Source: Chitinophagaceae bacterium (lineage in GTDB: Bacteria; Bacteroidota; Bacteroidia; Chitinophagales; Chitinophagaceae). Taken from it: a DNA stretch of 64,000 bases. Of this stretch, positions 1 to 8,788 are shown piece after piece (the first letter of the stretch is position 1; every line of letters begins with the position of its first letter). The DNA is taken from contig JAHBTJ010000010.1 in assembly GCA_019638595.1 (NCBI GenBank), positions 62,001 through 126,000 of the forward strand. Reading direction: 5' to 3'. Position numbers and translations under genes: made by a program. The notes below the pieces were generated by a model that did not search any database, was not told the DNA's origin, and was given only the letters and a program-made list of their open reading frames with translations.

Positions 1-359
1 ATTAATCTTGAAGACGTACCTGCCAGGTAATGCTTGGCTTTTACCATATCCTGCACAGGAATTCCTTCTGTAATGCAAATGATCAATCCTACACCCGCTT
101 CGGCGGCTTCAATAATAGCATCGCCGGCAAAAGCAGGCGGAACAAAAATAATAGATACATCGGCGCCGGTTTCTTTAACAGCGTTGGCAACGGTATTAAA
201 TACGGGTCTGTCGAGGTGTGTTTGTCCGCCTTTACCGGGAGTAACTCCTCCTACCACATTAGTTCCGTATTCAATCATTTGCGTAGCATGAAAAGTACCT
301 TCTGTTCCTGTAAAGCCCTGAACGATAATTTTGGAGTTTTTATTTACTAAAACCGACAT
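1..359 (-). CDS. sucD: Succinate-CoA ligase subunit alpha, 5' part (cut by window edge)
   Basis: The first 119 residues of the alpha subunit of succinyl-CoA synthetase, which interconverts succinyl-CoA and succinate with nucleotide phosphorylation in the TCA cycle. The start (complement of CAT at 357-359) is followed by the Rossmann CoA-binding fold with [10 protein letters not shown] (residues 15-24) and the CoA/phosphate loop [11 protein letters not shown] (37-47), both characteristic of SucD. The frame stays open to base 1, so the active-site His region and the C-terminal half lie outside the window. The sucC partner is not in view. The family assignment is firm; only the completeness of the gene cannot be judged. 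Confidence 0.95.
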   Translation of the reverse strand, partial: MSVLVNKNSKIIVQGFTGTEGTFHATQMIEYGTNVVGGVTPGKGGQTHLDRPVFNTVANAVKETGADVSIIFVPPAFAGDAIIEAAEAGVGLIICITEGIPVQDMVKAKHYLAGTSSRL

Positions 360-380
360 GATGAGCTGTATTATGCTGTT

Positions 381-429
381 AAAAAAGCAGGGCAAAAATA
401 GGGTTTTTAGCCTATACTCCCTGTTTTTT
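381..429 (-). terminator. Probable intrinsic terminator after the sigma/anti-sigma pair
   Basis: On the minus strand a CAGGG / CCCTG stem flanked by A- and T-runs encloses a loop of about 25 bases and ends in a T-run. It sits directly after the stop of the membrane protein gene at 432-788 and before the sucD start, so it would separate the two units. The stem is short and has one bulge. Confidence 0.45.
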
Positions 430-431
430 CA

Positions 432-788
432 TTAACCGATATGCCGGCGGATATATAAAAAGAACATGAGCGCTAAAAGAAGCAATATAATGGTGGTTAT
501 TACCGGTATCATAAGGTTCAGTGGCTTTTTACCGTTGTTCCTTTTCCGGCGGCTGGAAAGCTTTTTTATAAGCTGCCTGTTCAGCTCGCCCATTACTACG
601 GGTAGCTTGCTTTTATCGCTAACCCGTTGCAAACCTTCTGATGCATCGCTTTCAAACGCTTCGTCAATGAATAGTTTTTCTATTTCATGACGTTCTTCTT
701 CAGACACATTGTTCTGAAGATAGTCCAGTAATTTTTGCTGGTCTATTTCTTTTGAATCGGATAATATGTTCAACAGGTCTTTGTTCAT
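432..788 (-). CDS. Small membrane protein, likely partner (anti-sigma-like) of the upstream sigma factor
   Basis: A 118-residue protein with a soluble, charged N-terminal region (1-80) rich in Glu and Lys, a basic stretch RRKRNNGKK (80-88) and one C-terminal transmembrane helix (about 93-113) ending in RRHIG. It begins 6 bases after the ECF sigma gene stop, so the two are almost certainly co-transcribed. That layout, a cytosolic N-domain followed by a single helix next to an ECF sigma gene, is typical of anti-sigma factors. However, no zinc-binding HxxxCxxC motif is present and I do not recognise a named family. An anti-sigma role is therefore inferred from position and topology only. Confidence 0.7.
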   Translation of the reverse strand: MNKDLLNILSDSKEIDQQKLLDYLQNNVSEEERHEIEKLFIDEAFESDASEGLQRVSDKSKLPVVMGELNRQLIKKLSSRRKRNNGKKPLNLMIPVITTIILLLLALMFFLYIRRHIG

Positions 789-794
789 ACAGCT

Positions 795-1388
795 TCACAC
801 TTTCTTTGCTTCTTTCAATTTCTTTTCTATAATGATCCTGAGATTGCGTTTCCCGTTTTGAATATGGCTTTTTACCTGCATGGGCGAATAGCCGGTTTGA
901 CCCGCTATTTCGTTATACGACAGCTTATTAAGATAAAATAAGGTTACACAATTCCGCTGATCTTCATTTAGCTCCTCCAGGGCTGTTTCCATTACCTGCA
1001 GCGTTTCGTCTTTCTGCCGGTGCCTGAGTATGTCTTCATTATTTTCGGGTGCGGTCACTATCATTTTTTCTGTAACCGGCACAGGCGTTTTTCCTTTATC
1101 TCTCAGTTGCATCAGGCAATAGTTGCGGGCAACCATATACAACCAGCTTTTAAAATAAGTTACCTGGTATTTCTGCAGTTCCGAAATGGCTTTAAGGAAT
1201 ATTTGCTGTACCCCGTCTTTAGCTTCTTCTTCATTTTTTAAATATTTCATGCATACCCCATACAGCAACAGGGTATATCGTTGCATTAATATTCCAAGCC
1301 ATTCATTATTGCCATCGTGATAATAATTTTCTAATAAGCCTGAATCTGTTATATGGTTCGCCTGCTGGTTCGTCACCGTTATATACAA
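795..1388 (-). CDS. ECF-type RNA polymerase sigma factor
   Basis: A 197-residue sigma-70 family protein with only regions 2 and 4, as in the extracytoplasmic-function group. Region 2 (about 30-95) has the core-binding motif DGVQQIFLKAI (58-68) and an aromatic -10-recognition segment SWLYMVARNY (81-90). Region 4 (about 140-187) has the helix-turn-helix LSYNEIAGQTGYSPMQVKSH (156-175). It would direct RNA polymerase to a small regulon, probably under control of the membrane protein encoded 6 bases downstream. The start chosen gives a usual family length; the first 20 residues are not conserved-looking, so a later start is possible. Confidence 0.92.
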   Translation of the reverse strand: MYITVTNQQANHITDSGLLENYYHDGNNEWLGILMQRYTLLLYGVCMKYLKNEEEAKDGVQQIFLKAISELQKYQVTYFKSWLYMVARNYCLMQLRDKGKTPVPVTEKMIVTAPENNEDILRHRQKDETLQVMETALEELNEDQRNCVTLFYLNKLSYNEIAGQTGYSPMQVKSHIQNGKRNLRIIIEKKLKEAKKV

Positions 1389-1484
1389 CTATTGTACAAC
1401 TTTAGATGCAGATAGTTGGTCATTCCATAACACAGGAATAAAAAATGAATAAAAATTAACACACCGCAAATGTGAATAGATCCG

Positions 1485-2033
1485 CTATTTTTTTTCAACA
1501 AAGCTCTCTTTGTAAAAATGAATAGCTTCTTCCACTATTTTCAGGGCGGTAGCCTTATCCTGGAACTCGTTTACACTCACGGTTTTATTTTCCAGCTTTT
1601 TGTATTCTTCAAAAAACTGCCGCAGCTCGCTGAAGAAGTGCTTGGGCATTTCCTCAATATTATTGATATAGTTTACACCGGGGTCGTTGTTGGCAACAGC
1701 AATGATCTTATCATCAGCATCGCCACTGTCAATCATTTGCATTACGCCTATTACTTTAGCCTGCACAAGGCATAATGGCTGAATGCTCATGCTGCTGATC
1801 ACGAGTATATCCAGCGGGTCTTTATCATCGCCATAAGTTTGAGGAATAAACCCATAGTTTACCGGGTAATAAAACGATGAATAAATAACCCTGTCTAACT
1901 TTAAAAGTCCGCTGGGCTTATCTATTTCGTATTTCTGCCTCGATCCTTGCGGAATTTCTATCACCGCGTTTACTACTCTTGGTGCATTTTCTCCCGGATC
2001 TATTCCATGCCAGGGATGAAGTACTGTAAGCAT
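1485..2033 (-). CDS. ppa: Inorganic pyrophosphatase (family I)
   Basis: A 182-residue soluble family I pyrophosphatase, which hydrolyses PPi to phosphate and pulls biosynthetic reactions forward. The family signature D-x-D-P-x-D appears as DKDPLD (70-75), carrying the metal-binding aspartates; upstream are the expected [13 protein letters not shown] (26-38) and the [19 protein letters not shown] region (48-66). Length matches bacterial enzymes (about 175-185). It stands alone on the minus strand, with about 100-bp gaps on both sides. Confidence 0.96.
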   Translation of the reverse strand: MLTVLHPWHGIDPGENAPRVVNAVIEIPQGSRQKYEIDKPSGLLKLDRVIYSSFYYPVNYGFIPQTYGDDKDPLDILVISSMSIQPLCLVQAKVIGVMQMIDSGDADDKIIAVANNDPGVNYINNIEEMPKHFFSELRQFFEEYKKLENKTVSVNEFQDKATALKIVEEAIHFYKESFVEKK

Positions 2034-2140
2034 GCTGATAAGTAAGTTTTATGATTGAAAATAAAGATATGAAAAACGTTCAACCAACGCCGTTATTTTT
2101 GAATGCTATAATGATGTTGTAATGTTGTTTTGTGTAACAG

Positions 2141-2617
2141 CTACTGAGGAGGCAGGGTGTTTTGGGAGCTTCCGGGTTCTGCGTCGCCGTCGCTTGTAAA
2201 GGTGTATTTGAAATCAACCCACCATTCGCCCCCGGTTTTAACAAGCTTTATTTTGCTGTCTTCTTTCTTGTACGAGTTGGAGTATCGGAGTATAGCGGTT
2301 GAATCGTTCAACGATTGAAACCGGATCTTTTGAATGCTGGCGTTCCTGTATTCTTCTTTTTCCTCATTACTGGCTTCCGCATATTTTTTTTCAATTTCAC
2401 TAAAAAGCCTTTCATTATCAGCATCCGGCAAAATAAAAGATTTTGCTTTTTCCATTTTGCCCTCCAGCGCGAATTGTATAAAATCCCTGCCGGCTTCCAG
2501 GGGATCTCCCGGTTTTTGGTAGTTGCTTCCGGAGCAGGAACTATACATAAAAACAGACAGGATGCTTATTAAGAAAAGAAAGGAGCAGTACGTTTTGTTA
2601 GGTATAGTCATGCGCAA
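2141..2617 (-). CDS. Putative lipoprotein, DUF4878-like
   Basis: A 158-residue exported protein with a hydrophobic N-terminal segment (about 10-26) and a lipobox-like MYSSC (Cys28), so it is probably lipid-anchored. The mature part, starting with an AGRDFIQFALEGKMEKAKSF helix and ending with a strand pair containing GGEWWVDFKYTF, resembles the small alpha+beta fold of DUF4878/NTF2-like lipoproteins. Function unknown. The tail is rich in Ser/Gln/Pro. Two Met codons (residues 1 and 3) could serve as start. Confidence 0.75.
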   Translation of the reverse strand: MRMTIPNKTYCSFLFLISILSVFMYSSCSGSNYQKPGDPLEAGRDFIQFALEGKMEKAKSFILPDADNERLFSEIEKKYAEASNEEKEEYRNASIQKIRFQSLNDSTAILRYSNSYKKEDSKIKLVKTGGEWWVDFKYTFTSDGDAEPGSSQNTLPPQ

Positions 2618-2639
2618 AAGTATAAATAAAACCGTTACG

Positions 2640-3299
2640 TTAAAATGCAGTCCTGCCGTCTCTCACTTTTACTTTTTTCTTGCCGGAGTTCTGCTTTTCC
2701 CAGTCTGTTACCTCCCGGGGCTTTTCCGCGGCGGGTGTCTTTTCTGTTGCAGCGGTGTTTTTGTTTTCCAGGTCCTTTTTATCTTTTTGTCCAAAAAAAT
2801 AAGTTTCCTGCCTGGTTATAAAGCCCGTTGAAGGGTCATAAAATTTCCATGTACCATGTGCAACAGAAGCAACTTCGAGCTTTACGATTTTAGTTTCCCA
2901 TTTATTGGGTATAACCGGGTCGGGTACCTGTACACTGTCATAGGGGTTTTCAGGATTGGTAGCGCGCCAGCTTTCTTCCCGCAGCAAATCGCCCATTTTG
3001 GTATAATACTGTTGTTTCCCGTCTTTTTCACCCCATTTGTAGTTTTCTATAGCGGTCAGGTCGCCGCTTAGCGCGTATCTTCTCCACACACCTGTTTTTT
3101 TACCGTCTTCAAAATAGCCTTCTTCCTCATAGCCGGGCTCTCCCCGCAATTCCTCCACTCTTATTACCCAGGGCCCTTGTTTTTTGTCGTTTTGATCCAG
3201 CCGGTTAAGCGTATCGCCCTTTACTGAAATAATAAAGCTTTTCCATTGTGCCTGGCTCCTGAAGGATAACAGCAGCAGTAAAAAAATCATGTATCGCAT
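2640..3299 (-). CDS. Secreted MORN-repeat (YwqK-like) protein
   Basis: A 219-residue protein with a clear signal peptide (MIFLLLLLSFRSQAQ, cleavage near 18). The body holds repeated MORN/YwqK-type strands such as GYFEDGKKTGVWRRY, ENYKWGEKDGKQQYY and HGTWKFYDP, in which Gly, Trp and Tyr recur with the usual 20-24-residue spacing. The last 45 residues are a low-complexity tail rich in Lys/Glu/Thr. YwqK is labelled an antitoxin in some annotations, but that role is not supported here: the protein is exported and has no toxin partner nearby. More likely a cell-surface structural or binding protein. Confidence 0.75.
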   Translation of the reverse strand: MRYMIFLLLLLSFRSQAQWKSFIISVKGDTLNRLDQNDKKQGPWVIRVEELRGEPGYEEEGYFEDGKKTGVWRRYALSGDLTAIENYKWGEKDGKQQYYTKMGDLLREESWRATNPENPYDSVQVPDPVIPNKWETKIVKLEVASVAHGTWKFYDPSTGFITRQETYFFGQKDKKDLENKNTAATEKTPAAEKPREVTDWEKQNSGKKKVKVRDGRTAF

Positions 3300-3390
3300 A
3301 AAAGGCTGTTTAATGATTGATATGGCAAAGATAGTTCAACAACAATGCCATAGTAAAGGTAAAACGTTAAAGAAGCTCTTTCATGTTTTA

Positions 3391-4494
3391 CTAATTCAAA
3401 TCTCCTGTTTCCATGTCGAGTTGATAAGGATGATGTTTAAGCTTATAATTAATTTTAGTGTTGTTTTTGGAGAAAGTTTCGGGATTAAGTCCCATCGTAA
3501 GTATCTTTTCCGGTGTAAAAAACTGTCTTGTTCGTTGTAAGGATTTGGCGCCGTACATATTAAATGTTTTATTAGCCCTGTGTAATCTAAAAAAGTTACC
3601 TGCACCTTTAATGTAAATATTAACTCCGTCGCTGAACCCATATACATTTCTGAGCAGTATTTCGTTCCCGTTGTCGTCTTTCGCGTAAATATCATCCGTT
3701 TTTTTGTCTGCCTCAACCCGAAACTCTTTAATTGACGGCTGGTTATTTTTGAATTCCCCGAAATTCATGTATATGCCTTTAGCGGGAGGTTGTTCAAGGA
3801 TCGGCAATGCGAATCTTTCCGCGTTGTATGCTTCAATTTCTTCAGTTTTTAACTTCTTGTTGCTGGCGTTAATACGGGACGCAGAAAACCGGGACAGCTT
3901 TTTCAGGCTTGCTTCCAATGCGGTTGCAAGATAAGTGCTGCCAGATCTGAATATTGGCTCTGCTCCACAGATGGTAGTATCGTAGCGGTATAACGGTGTG
4001 TGTTCAGTGCTGCCGGATGCAAAGAATTCTAACCGCAACATAATACCGCTTTTCGGCTCGTCGTGCACTGTATTTTTGTCTGCAACCGGCAGGTTTTCAT
4101 CAGAATCGTAAATCTCATCCGAAAGCCATAGCTTTTTCACAACGCAGAGAATCTCATAAGCCGGAGCTGAGTCGGGCTCACTGAATTTTACAATTGATGA
4201 ATCCAGGAACGTTTTCAGGTCTGCTGTCGTTCCGTTTTTCAGCCTGAGCTTTCGCCTGGTATCGGGAAATGCTTTTTGCATAAAACCAATGGTAGAGGTA
4301 TCAAACCGGGCATCTGTTACCCTGAAGCCGGCTATATTTATTTCACATGAAACGGACGGGGTTGCAGCGGGCAACTGAAAGGTATTGTACCAGAATTTTT
4401 CAAAGTTGACCGCTTTTTCGTCGGGTACAGCATTTTGTTGCGCATTACACCATATGGGCAGTGAGAGTAATACAGCGATAAATGATGGATGCAT
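3391..4494 (-). CDS. Secreted protein of unknown function
   Basis: A 367-residue protein with an N-terminal signal peptide (FIAVLLSLPIWCNAQ, cleavage near residue 19). No domain is recognised. The mature part is mixed alpha/beta, with a possible repeated strand pattern in the last third (FRVEADKKTDDIYAKDDNGN, KGAGNFFRLHRANKTFNMYG). Such proteins are common in Bacteroidota envelopes. It lies between the YwqK-like gene and a divergent CAP lipoprotein, with 91 bp to its downstream neighbour. No function is proposed. Confidence 0.75.
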   Translation of the reverse strand: MHPSFIAVLLSLPIWCNAQQNAVPDEKAVNFEKFWYNTFQLPAATPSVSCEINIAGFRVTDARFDTSTIGFMQKAFPDTRRKLRLKNGTTADLKTFLDSSIVKFSEPDSAPAYEILCVVKKLWLSDEIYDSDENLPVADKNTVHDEPKSGIMLRLEFFASGSTEHTPLYRYDTTICGAEPIFRSGSTYLATALEASLKKLSRFSASRINASNKKLKTEEIEAYNAERFALPILEQPPAKGIYMNFGEFKNNQPSIKEFRVEADKKTDDIYAKDDNGNEILLRNVYGFSDGVNIYIKGAGNFFRLHRANKTFNMYGAKSLQRTRQFFTPEKILTMGLNPETFSKNNTKINYKLKHHPYQLDMETGDLN

Positions 4495-4634
4495 TAACAG
4501 TGGTTTTAAAGATTGGCAAACGTGTATTTACCATAAATATATACAATTGGAATGATCGTTATAGTAGGATATTTATCATTTGCTAAATATTACCATAAAG
4601 CAAAAAAGCGTTTTAGTCCAAATATTCCCATCCG

Positions 4635-5144
4635 ATGAAACCTGTATACCTGTTTTTGCTTTTTGCTGTTGCCGCTTCTCTTATTGCTTCCTGTAAGAAG
4701 GATGATGTTACCGATCATTCCAATGTTCAACGCCCTGATTTTGCCTATAACGTAAAAGCTGCTACGCTGCTTGACCTGGTAAACGAAGCCCGGACGAAAG
4801 GTTGCAAATGTGGTGAAACCAATATGCCTGCCGTACCCGCGCTTACCTGGAACGACCAGTTGGGGCAGGCCGCGTTTGGGCACAGCGAGGATATGAAGCA
4901 GAAAGGATATTTTTCGCACGATGCCCCGGATGGAAGCACTTTTGTGGACCGCATTAAAGCTGTGGGATATATTCCTGTTGCCGCCGCGGAAAATATTGCT
5001 TCGGGGCAAACTACCGAGCAGCAGGTAATGAACAGTTGGTTGAAGAGCGAAGGGCACTGCAGGAATATTATGAACGCCCGTTTAAAAGAAATGGGCGCCG
5101 GCCGTTCGGGCAACTACTGGACACAGGTGTTTGGGGCCAAATAG
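4635..5144 (+). CDS. CAP-domain (SCP/PR-1) lipoprotein
   Basis: A 169-residue lipoprotein with signal peptide and lipobox LIASC (Cys20). The CAP fold fills residues 45-169: the helix LVNEARTKG, His83 in GQAAFGHSEDM, YFSHDAPDGSTFVDRI, ENIASG (119-124), a Trp-Leu motif and GHCRNIMNARLKEMGAG (140-156). His83 and His141 with nearby Glu correspond to the CAP cavity tetrad. Bacterial CAP lipoproteins sit in the envelope; their biochemical role is not settled. The stop codon abuts the stop codon of the convergent symporter gene with no spacer. Confidence 0.92.
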   Translation: MKPVYLFLLFAVAASLIASCKKDDVTDHSNVQRPDFAYNVKAATLLDLVNEARTKGCKCGETNMPAVPALTWNDQLGQAAFGHSEDMKQKGYFSHDAPDGSTFVDRIKAVGYIPVAAAENIASGQTTEQQVMNSWLKSEGHCRNIMNARLKEMGAGRSGNYWTQVFGAK

Positions 5145-6356
5145 TCAGTGGCTGTCATTTGCAGGTATAAGCGGATGTACAAATTCCTTTTCGCTTTTGG
5201 AAATAGCAAGGGTGGCTACCCCGTTTCCTATGATATTAGTAATAGCGCGGGCTTCGCTCATGAACTTGTCTACCGCCAGTAAAAAAGCCAAACCTTCCAA
5301 CGGTATCCTGTGAAGGGCAGTGAGGGTGGATGCAAGAATAATGAAGCCGCTGCCCGTAACACCCGCTGCCCCCTTCGACGTTACCATTAGTATCCCTATT
5401 ATTGAAAGCATTTCTGCCCAGCTTAAATGTACGTTGTACAACTGTGCAAGAAAAATGATTGCCATCGAAAGATAAATAGAGGTTCCATCCAGGTTAAATG
5501 AGTACCCGGTGGGCACTACAAGCCCTACAACCGGCTTGCTGCATCCCATGTTTTCGAGCTTTTTCATTAAAGAAGGTAAAGCAGATTCGGAAGAAGAAGT
5601 GCCCAGCACGATCAATAATTCTTCTTTTATAATGCCCAAAAATGTAAAAATGCTGAGCTTATAGTAACGCAGTATGCTGCCCAGTATAATAAAAATGAAT
5701 ACAGCCATTGTTCCATACATGGTAAGCATGAGCTTGCCCAGGGGGATCAGCGTTTTTACCCCGAACTTGCCGATGGTATAAGCCATTCCTCCAAAAGCGC
5801 CCAGTGGAGCCAGGTACATTACATATTTCAGCGCTATGAACACATAATGCGTTATGCGTGCCAGCAAAGGAGTTACTTTTTCGCGATAGCTGGTTAAGCT
5901 GAGCACAACGCCCGTTACAATAGCAATGATCAGTACCTGTAGGGTAAAGTTCTCTTTCAAAAAGCTGATCCAGCTAAACTCGCTGCTGCCGGTGGGCGTT
6001 GAGTTGGAAACGGGTAATCCTTCTTTATTGATCTTGCCGGGTTCAAAAATATTGGCGAATACAATGCCCAGAACCAGGGCAAGGGTGGTAACGATTTCGA
6101 AATATATAACTGCTTTCAGCCCGATGCGTCCTGCCTTTTTAAGATTGCCCATGCCTGTAATACCCAGTACGATGGTAAGGAATATAATAGGGCCGATAAA
6201 TATTTTGATGAGATCTACAAACCGTTTTCCCATCCATTCTGTTTTAACGGCCGTAGCGGGAAAAAAATGGCCCAGCACAATAGCAATAATAATGGCGAGC
6301 AATACCCAAAAAGTAAGATGCAGATAAAAGGGTTTATTTTGTTTACGTGCCGGCAT
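5145..6356 (-). CDS. Dicarboxylate/amino acid:cation symporter (DAACS family)
   Basis: A 403-residue polytopic inner-membrane transporter of the GltP/DctA type, importing glutamate/aspartate or C4-dicarboxylates with H+ or Na+. The family hallmarks are present in order: the serine-rich re-entrant loop GTSSSESALPSLMKK, the PTGYSFNLDGTSIY motif, and MVTSKGAAGVTGSGFI in the second hairpin, before a final helix with LLAVDKFMSEARAITNIIGN. Length is normal. Substrate cannot be fixed from sequence. It is divergent from the MurC-like gene, and a perfect 9-bp dyad lies in the shared spacer. Confidence 0.94.
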   Translation of the reverse strand: MPARKQNKPFYLHLTFWVLLAIIIAIVLGHFFPATAVKTEWMGKRFVDLIKIFIGPIIFLTIVLGITGMGNLKKAGRIGLKAVIYFEIVTTLALVLGIVFANIFEPGKINKEGLPVSNSTPTGSSEFSWISFLKENFTLQVLIIAIVTGVVLSLTSYREKVTPLLARITHYVFIALKYVMYLAPLGAFGGMAYTIGKFGVKTLIPLGKLMLTMYGTMAVFIFIILGSILRYYKLSIFTFLGIIKEELLIVLGTSSSESALPSLMKKLENMGCSKPVVGLVVPTGYSFNLDGTSIYLSMAIIFLAQLYNVHLSWAEMLSIIGILMVTSKGAAGVTGSGFIILASTLTALHRIPLEGLAFLLAVDKFMSEARAITNIIGNGVATLAISKSEKEFVHPLIPANDSH

Positions 6357-6422
6357 ACCGAATAAAAAAATAAATGTAATGTAAAATACTGTAAGCCTGT
6401 TGTAACGTTATCTCATTTGTTC

Positions 6423-6443
6423 AAAGGATATGAAATATCCTTT
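6423..6443. repeat. Perfect inverted repeat in a divergent promoter region
   Basis: AAAGGATAT-GAA-ATATCCTTT: 9-bp arms with a 3-base centre, located between the divergently transcribed symporter and MurC-like ligase genes, 27 bases before the ligase start. It could be an operator or an mRNA 5' hairpin; no matching regulator is identified. Confidence 0.5.
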
Positions 6444-6469
6444 TATTTGCAGTTAATAAGAGTTGAATT

Positions 6470-7849
6470 ATGAATATAAACATCAATACAACAGACAACT
6501 TTTTTTTTATAGGCATAGCAGGCACTGGCATGAGCGCGATCGCCCAGTACCTGGCAGGAAGCGGAAAAAAGGTATCGGGCTCCGACCGGTATTTTGTGGC
6601 GGGAGCAGTAAATGATACGCGTATTAAGCTGGAAGCCGAAGGTATCCGCTGCTTCGCGCAGGATGGCGAAGGTATTGACGGCAACACACAACTGGTTGTT
6701 GTATCGGCCGCTGTTGAAGATACTGTGCCCGAAGTTCAGAAAGCTAAAGGACTGAATATACCGGTTATTAAGCGCTCGGAATTATTGGCATTGATTGCTG
6801 CAACAAGGAAAACCATTGCGGTAGGGGGCACTTCAGGAAAAAGCACTACCAGCGCTATGTTATTTGATATTTTAACCCGGGCCGGACTGGAACCCGGTAT
6901 TATCAGCGGGGCAGGGTTGGTGAGCTTAATTAAAAAGGGCAAAATAGGGAATGCTGCTACCGGCAAAGGAGAGTGGCTGGTAATTGAAGCGGATGAGAGT
7001 GACGGATCTATTGTACAGTATAAGGCGGAGATTGGCTTGTTGTTAAATGTAGATAAGGATCATAAGGAGATAGATGTGCTCATGGATATTTTTGATGTAT
7101 TTAAAAGAAATACACGGAAAGCATTCATTGTCAACCGGTCTCATCCGCTTGCGGCTAAGCTTTCCGGAAATGCCCGCCTTGATTTCGGCATGGAGGAAGC
7201 CACCGGCGCCGGTCTTATAGCCGGCGGGTTTGAGCAGAAAGGGCTTGTTAGCACATTTTATGTAAATAATATCCCGTTTACGCTGAATGTGGTGGGCAGG
7301 CACAATATGGAGAATGCGCTGGCTGCAACTGCTGTTGCTTCCTTTATTGGAGTGCCTTTACAGGTATGTGCCAATGCTTTAAGAAATTATGAAGGAATAT
7401 ACAGGCGCCACCAGGTATTGGGCAAAAAACACGGAGTATGGCTGATAGATGATTATGCTCATAACCCGGCCAAATGTGCCGCTTCCATAGCAGCCTGTCA
7501 GCCCATTGCTCCTAAAGTAATAGCCTGGTTTCAGCCGCATGGGTATGGTCCTACCCGCTTTTTACGGCATGATTTCGTAACAGAGATAGCTGCTGTTTTA
7601 CGTGCGGGAGATGAAATATGGATGAGCGAGATCTTTTATGCAGGCGGTACTGCGGAAAAGAATATATCCGCCGGCGACCTCGTACAGGATCTGAAAAAAG
7701 AAGGTAGCCAGGCGTTTTTTGTGGAGAACAGGAATGATCTGCTTAACAGTGTTCGGGCACATTTTACCGGCGATTGTGTACTGCTGTTAATGGGCGCCAG
7801 GGATCCATCGCTCGAAAGCTTTGCGCAATCCATATGGCAGGCATTATAG
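6470..7849 (+). CDS. MurC/Mpl-like Mur ligase, non-canonical
   Basis: A 459-residue cytosolic Mur ligase related to UDP-N-acetylmuramate-alanine ligase (MurC) and Mpl. Domains: N-terminal Rossmann UDP-binding (IGIAGTGMSAIAQYL, 14-28), central ATPase and C-terminal ligase domain. The P-loop is GTSGKSTT (120-127) rather than the family's usual GTHGKTTT; EADESDGS and the DDYAHNPAK and PHGYGPTR motifs are recognisable. Mur ligases form amide bonds to UDP-MurNAc via an acyl phosphate; the exact substrate here is open. Its position outside a cell-division cluster and the altered P-loop suggest a second, specialised MurC- or Mpl-type enzyme rather than the essential one. Its last 6 bases overlap the convergent GT2 gene. 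Confidence 0.82.
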   Translation: MNININTTDNFFFIGIAGTGMSAIAQYLAGSGKKVSGSDRYFVAGAVNDTRIKLEAEGIRCFAQDGEGIDGNTQLVVVSAAVEDTVPEVQKAKGLNIPVIKRSELLALIAATRKTIAVGGTSGKSTTSAMLFDILTRAGLEPGIISGAGLVSLIKKGKIGNAATGKGEWLVIEADESDGSIVQYKAEIGLLLNVDKDHKEIDVLMDIFDVFKRNTRKAFIVNRSHPLAAKLSGNARLDFGMEEATGAGLIAGGFEQKGLVSTFYVNNIPFTLNVVGRHNMENALAATAVASFIGVPLQVCANALRNYEGIYRRHQVLGKKHGVWLIDDYAHNPAKCAASIAACQPIAPKVIAWFQPHGYGPTRFLRHDFVTEIAAVLRAGDEIWMSEIFYAGGTAEKNISAGDLVQDLKKEGSQAFFVENRNDLLNSVRAHFTGDCVLLLMGARDPSLESFAQSIWQAL

Positions 7850-8788
7850 GCATTGCTGTTTCCACCATGTGAAACGCATTCTTTTAAAATTCCAGTAAAT
7901 AGCTTTAAAATATGATTGCAGATGGGCGAACTGCCTTTTTGCGAGGAACTTTAAAGACGTGAGGGGAATACCCAGCAATATAAACACAGTAAAGAATACA
8001 AATAGCTGTATGGTACCCGCATTCCTGCGCATGAACAATATGCGGTTACGGGTGGTATAATAAACCTTTATAGCGCTTTTTTTGTCGGTTATGGCGGCGT
8101 CTTTACTGTATACAACTGCTTTAGGCTGGTATAAGATCCTGTAGCCTTTTTTTAAGATCCTGGCGCTCACTTCCGAATCATCAAAATAAATAAAGAAGTT
8201 TTGGATCAAAACATCATTGTTTTCCTCTATCACACTCTTTTTCAGCATCATGGCTCCGCTGTAAGCTCCATGGGTATACGCGGGTTTATCAAATTGTCCC
8301 CTGTCTTCTTTTCTCTCTCCTATAATGCTGTTTTTGCCTGTTATGATATTAGTACGTTTATACCCCGCGTATTGAATGATCCCGGGGCGATGATAAGAAC
8401 GGATCTTGGGTGAAGCCGCCCCCAGAAAGCTGTCGGAAAGAAAAGGTACCAATAAGTCGTCAAGCACGTTTTCGGTTACCTCGGTATTATTATTGATAAG
8501 AAGGATGAAATCGCCCTTTGCCTGGGAAACAGCCCAGTTAATATCATTTCCTGAACGCGCATAAGCGTCTGCCTTTAGTACCCTGGTATTAGGGTAGTTG
8601 CCCCGCATTATCTGCAATGTAGGGTCTACGGCCGAGCCAATATCACATACAAGGATCTCATAATTCTTGTAATTCAACTTTTTCGTTGATTCCAGAAACT
8701 GGCAGGTAATATCTGTTTGATTCCAGTTAAGGGTAATAATGGAAATGAGCGGAGTAGCTTTTACTGAAATGTATTGCTTGCCTTGCAT
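7844..8788 (-). CDS. Glycosyltransferase family 2
   Basis: A 314-residue GT-A type transferase. The N-terminal nucleotide-sugar domain begins at SIITLNWNQTDITCQFLEST and contains LVCDIGSAVD and the metal-site region KGDFILLINNNTEV. A rhamnosyltransferase-like GAYSGAMMLKKSVIEE and the FFIYFDDSEVSARILKKGYR block (acceptor side, with Asp-Asp-Ser-Glu) follow. One probable membrane helix lies near 265-285 with a basic C-terminal tail, so it should act at the inner face of the cytoplasmic membrane in polysaccharide or lipid-linked glycan synthesis. Sugar and acceptor unknown. Confidence 0.9.
   Translation of the reverse strand: MQGKQYISVKATPLISIITLNWNQTDITCQFLESTKKLNYKNYEILVCDIGSAVDPTLQIMRGNYPNTRVLKADAYARSGNDINWAVSQAKGDFILLINNNTEVTENVLDDLLVPFLSDSFLGAASPKIRSYHRPGIIQYAGYKRTNIITGKNSIIGERKEDRGQFDKPAYTHGAYSGAMMLKKSVIEENNDVLIQNFFIYFDDSEVSARILKKGYRILYQPKAVVYSKDAAITDKKSAIKVYYTTRNRILFMRRNAGTIQLFVFFTVFILLGIPLTSLKFLAKRQFAHLQSYFKAIYWNFKRMRFTWWKQQCL

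Noticed and set aside
2640-3299. YwqK-like protein as antitoxin of a toxin-antitoxin pair
   Set aside because: It carries a signal peptide and no toxin gene is adjacent; the name reflects a fold-based annotation only.
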